From positions 1 to 53,336 of the forward strand of contig JANXER010000007.1 of assembly GCA_025057955.1 (NCBI GenBank): 53,336 bases of DNA, read 5' to 3'. Made by a program: the position numbers and the translations under genes. Below are positions 50,512 to 53,336 of this stretch, in pieces. The number at the start of each line of letters is the position of its first letter. The stretch's first letter is position 1. The stretch comes from Candidatus Methanomethylicaceae archaeon (GTDB lineage: Archaea; Thermoproteota; Methanomethylicia; Methanomethylicales; Methanomethylicaceae). The notes under the pieces are model-generated. The model was given only the letters and a program-made list of their open reading frames with translations. It did no database searches and was not told where the DNA came from.

Positions 50512-50917
50512 CCTAATTTTATTCGATTTAGTTAGGCGATTTGGGCATACTCCTCTTGGATTGGGTGAGGAGGTTTCTAAGAATGTCAATAAGCCAGAGA
50601 TTGATTCTCCTCCAATGAATATAACTCCCGATTTTCCTAGAAAGGGCTTAAAATATGTTGCAATAGAGGTTCCTTCTGGGGTTAGAGGAAGATTGGCTCT
50701 AATAGGTCCATTAATTGAAGAGGCAGATGCTGCAATAATAGTAGATGATCCAGAGGTTGGCTTTGGATGTACAAGCTGTGGAAGAGCTAATGAATTCCTC
50801 ATATATCTTGTGAAGCAGAGAGGAATTCCTTACATTGTGGTTCCCTATCCTTATACCGAAGAAGAAGCGAAAATCATGGTTAGTGAGATTAAAAAGTTCC
50901 TAGCCTCTTTACATTGA
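50480..50917 (+). CDS. Putative methanogenesis marker protein 5
   Basis: YIHPPNSLILFDLVRRFGHTPLGLGEEV..., IIVDDPEVGFGCTSCGRANEFLIYLVKQRGIPYIVVPYP; overlaps mcrC. Confidence 0.68.
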   Translation: MAKVYIHPPNSLILFDLVRRFGHTPLGLGEEVSKNVNKPEIDSPPMNITPDFPRKGLKYVAIEVPSGVRGRLALIGPLIEEADAAIIVDDPEVGFGCTSCGRANEFLIYLVKQRGIPYIVVPYPYTEEEAKIMVSEIKKFLASLH

Positions 50918-50919
50918 AA

Positions 50920-51153
50920 TCATTCAAATTTTTTGAGAACCTCCTCCAATCTCTTGCGTATGAATTCCTTGGCCTTAATTAAATTCTCATAATTCCCTTT
51001 CAATGCCCACATCATAGGAGGATTTTCATTATTAAGCATTGCCTCTTTTATTGGTACCTCTACTATTTCAATGCCAAACTTATTGACTGCTTCTGCTATT
51101 ATTGAATAGGGCGTTCCAGCAGGAATAGGCATAAGATACTTTCTCTCTTCCAT
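50920..51153 (-). CDS. Small uncharacterized protein (77 aa)
   Basis: Intact ORF MEERKYLMPIPAGTPYSIIAEAVNKFGIEIVEVPIKEAM..., convergent with the putative mmp5. Confidence 0.6.
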   Translation of the reverse strand: MEERKYLMPIPAGTPYSIIAEAVNKFGIEIVEVPIKEAMLNNENPPMMWALKGNYENLIKAKEFIRKRLEEVLKKFE

Positions 51154-51219
51154 AGTACATTAATTGATTAATTGAAATATAAAAATCTATATAATTCCCT
51201 ATATATAATCTATATTTAA

Positions 51220-51238
51220 ATTATCATATTATGATAAT
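51220..51238. promoter_or_regulatory. Perfect inverted repeat attatcat-att-atgataat with flanking aatctatat repeats
   Basis: 8-bp arms, 3-nt spacer; aatctatat at 51184, 51207 and 51248; upstream of the 77-aa minus-strand ORF. Confidence 0.35.
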
Positions 51239-51340
51239 ATAAAAAATAATCTATATATTATCGCTTATAGATCGCCTCATTTTTCAAGAATTTCTGCAGT
51301 TATATTTCCAAATGGTACCACATTTATTGAATAATTTTTT

Positions 51341-52606
51341 CTAGGAGCTAGATTTTATTAAATCCAGAATCTCCTTTGCCCTTTTAGGTGTTATATCTCT
51401 TTCTCTTACCATAATCTCAGCAATTTTATCCACTAAATCTCCCTTTGCACCTACCATTATTGCTATATTTCTTGCATGAAGCTCCATATGCCCTCTTTGT
51501 ATGCCCTCAGTAACTAATGCTCTAAGTGCTGCAAAGTTTTGTGCTAAGCCTACAGCACACATTATTTCAGCCAATTCCTTAGCTGTTTTAATGCCTAAGA
51601 TTTTTAAGGATAGTCTAGCCAATGGATGAGCTCCTATAGCTCCACCTACTGTACCTACCGCTAAAGGCATTTCCAATTCTCCTACTAAGTCATCCTTCTC
51701 ATTTTTATACCATCTTGATAGTGGAAGATACCTACCTGAGAGAGATGCATAAGCATGTGCTCCTGCCTCAATTGCTCTCGTATCGTTTGCAGTTGCTAAA
51801 GCTATGGCTATAATTCCATTCATAATTCCTTTATTATGTGTAGTAGCTCTATATACATCATAGCATGCAAATTTATATGCCTTTATAATATCATCAATTA
51901 TCTTTTCACCTATCACTTCCTTCTTATATACTACTTTAGCTCTTACTATTCTTTCTGTGGCAAGATTCGATATAATTCTTAAAAGCACACTACCTCCAGT
52001 TATTGCCTCAATATCTGGCGCCATTCCTTCAACAATTGTATTCACTGTATTTGCTCCCATGGCGTCTTTACAATCAACAAAGAATTCTACTATCAACATT
52101 TCATCATTTGAAGGGCCAATGATTCTAGCATTTACGTCCCTTACACCTCCTCCTACCTCAACCAAGCTCTTTGCAAAGGAGTTGGCTCTTTCTATTAATT
52201 CAGATTTAAATTTCAAAATATCATTAATTGCTTTATTTGGATTTGGAACATTCAATACTTGAATTTGTCCGCGCATTATTGATCTTGTGCACTCTGCTAT
52301 AAAACCCTCGGGAAGTGCTAGCTTTGCAGCATGACTTGCAGCAGCAATAACAGAGGGCTCCTCAATTACCATGGGTATTAAATAATCCTTACCATTAATT
52401 CTGAAATTAACCGCAATTCCTAAAGGTATTGGAAAAATACCCACAACATTTTCCACCATTTTATCAGCTAATGAGATCTCAAGCCCACCATCTAATAATT
52501 TCAAATCTTCATCTGTTAAGTTTGCAAAATTTTTCAATTCCCTTCTTCTCTCATTTATACTCATTTTATAGAAGCCAGGAAGCCTAGAAGTTCTCATTTT
52601 TCTCAC
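51341..52606 (-). CDS. hmgA: Hydroxymethylglutaryl-CoA reductase, class II-like
   Basis: SRLPGFYKMSINERRRELKNFANL, MVENVVGIFPIPLGIAVNFRINGKDYLIPMVIEEPSVIAAASHAAKLA, VDCKDAMGANTVNTIVEG. Confidence 0.93.
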   Translation of the reverse strand: MRKMRTSRLPGFYKMSINERRRELKNFANLTDEDLKLLDGGLEISLADKMVENVVGIFPIPLGIAVNFRINGKDYLIPMVIEEPSVIAAASHAAKLALPEGFIAECTRSIMRGQIQVLNVPNPNKAINDILKFKSELIERANSFAKSLVEVGGGVRDVNARIIGPSNDEMLIVEFFVDCKDAMGANTVNTIVEGMAPDIEAITGGSVLLRIISNLATERIVRAKVVYKKEVIGEKIIDDIIKAYKFACYDVYRATTHNKGIMNGIIAIALATANDTRAIEAGAHAYASLSGRYLPLSRWYKNEKDDLVGELEMPLAVGTVGGAIGAHPLARLSLKILGIKTAKELAEIMCAVGLAQNFAALRALVTEGIQRGHMELHARNIAIMVGAKGDLVDKIAEIMVRERDITPKRAKEILDLIKSSS

Positions 52607-53268
52607 CTCAATTTTTTCAATATTTGTAATACCCCTCTACCATTTTTCTCCTCACATATTATATCTGCTCTCCTCTTAAGTTCAGTTATTGCGTTACCAA
52701 CGGCCACTTTAATATCAGCAATTTCAAAGAGTGGAATATCGTTTATATCATCTCCTATTGCCATTATTCTTCCATTTCCAAGTCTTTCAATAGCTATTTT
52801 TACCCCTCTTCCTTTATTCCAATCTTTAGGCAAAATTATGAATATATTCCTATTGAAATCAAAATGAATTTCTTTCAACATTCCATTCTTCTTCAATAAT
52901 TCTACTACAGCCTCATAATATTTCATACTACCAAAGATAATAATTTCTCCATACATTAAATCTATGTTTTCCTTTTTCGCCCTTTCTATGATTAAATCCT
53001 TAATGTTATACCATTTTTTATCTGGCAAAACCTCCTTGTTTCCATTCATCATGATTATGGTTCCATTCTCTAAAACTAAGGCATCAAATATTTCAAAAAC
53101 TATTTTATCTGGTATATTTTCTAGAGCTCTTCCTGTTGCTAAAATTTTTTTCTGAGGAAGATTTTCTAAGAGAATTTTAAGTTCGCTATTTATCATGAAG
53201 TTATTTTCCTCATCTGCAATGGTTCTATCATAGTCCATAACAATGATTTCTACTTTCATAATCTTCAA
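52603..53268 (-). CDS. HAD-superfamily phosphatase (archaeal phosphoglycolate phosphatase/Cof-like)
   Basis: VMDYDRTIADEENNFMI, LATGRALENIPD, MAIGDDINDIPLFEIADIKVAVGNAITELKRRADIIC. Confidence 0.82.
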   Translation of the reverse strand: MKIMKVEIIVMDYDRTIADEENNFMINSELKILLENLPQKKILATGRALENIPDKIVFEIFDALVLENGTIIMMNGNKEVLPDKKWYNIKDLIIERAKKENIDLMYGEIIIFGSMKYYEAVVELLKKNGMLKEIHFDFNRNIFIILPKDWNKGRGVKIAIERLGNGRIMAIGDDINDIPLFEIADIKVAVGNAITELKRRADIICEEKNGRGVLQILKKLR

Positions 53269-53336
53269 TCCTCCATCTTTTATTAGAATATTATTCTTTG
53301 TACCTTTTTATGAAGAAAATACTTTATTAAAAATTC

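Noticed and set aside
1-53336. CRISPR arrays, tRNA/rRNA genes, transposons or prophage
   Set aside because: No regularly spaced repeats, no tRNA-like cloverleaf regions noticed, no transposase/integrase ORFs; region reads as core chromosome. tRNAscan/CRISPR tools were not available.

Overview
This is a compact, AT-rich archaeal chromosome segment. It is dominated by a methanogenesis/MCR locus at about 21-51 kb. Gene order and content suggest a non-euryarchaeal (TACK-like) methanogen, possibly Methanomethylicia/Verstraetearchaeota, but that placement is inference only. The left third holds housekeeping genes: PGK C-terminus, type II GAPDH, UspA, phosphohexomutase, gatCAB, Cdc48/VAT, an alpha-isopropylmalate/citramalate synthase-type enzyme, a Nei/Fpg-like glycosylase, TBP, signal peptidase and porGDAB. 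The centre holds an SsuABC/TauABC-like ABC transporter and an HTH regulator directly upstream of mcrB-mcrG-mcrA, with no mcrD or mcrC inside the operon. Next come DUF483, a soluble P-type-ATPase-like HAD protein, DUF2098, Mmp2, an AtwA (component A2), TfuA, YcaO and Mmp15. The right third holds a thiamine regulator/ThiD-ThiN pair, NAD synthetase and TIM. It ends in a second MCR-maturation block: a RACo-like ferredoxin-ASKHA reductive activase, a second A2-like ABC ATPase, Mmp7, Mmp17, a putative Mmp6, Mmp3, then divergent McrD-McrC-putative Mmp5. A class II-like HMG-CoA reductase and a HAD phosphatase follow. The most interesting points are: a RACo-like ATP-dependent reductive activase in the same gene string as the MCR activation components; the putative sulfonate/CoM importer plus regulator wired onto mcrBGA; two divergent A2 paralogues; a Nei-like glycosylase with Val instead of Pro as N-terminal nucleophile; and long nucleotide-identical stretches between the halves of TBP and of Cdc48. 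I saw no CRISPR array, tRNA/rRNA or transposable element.
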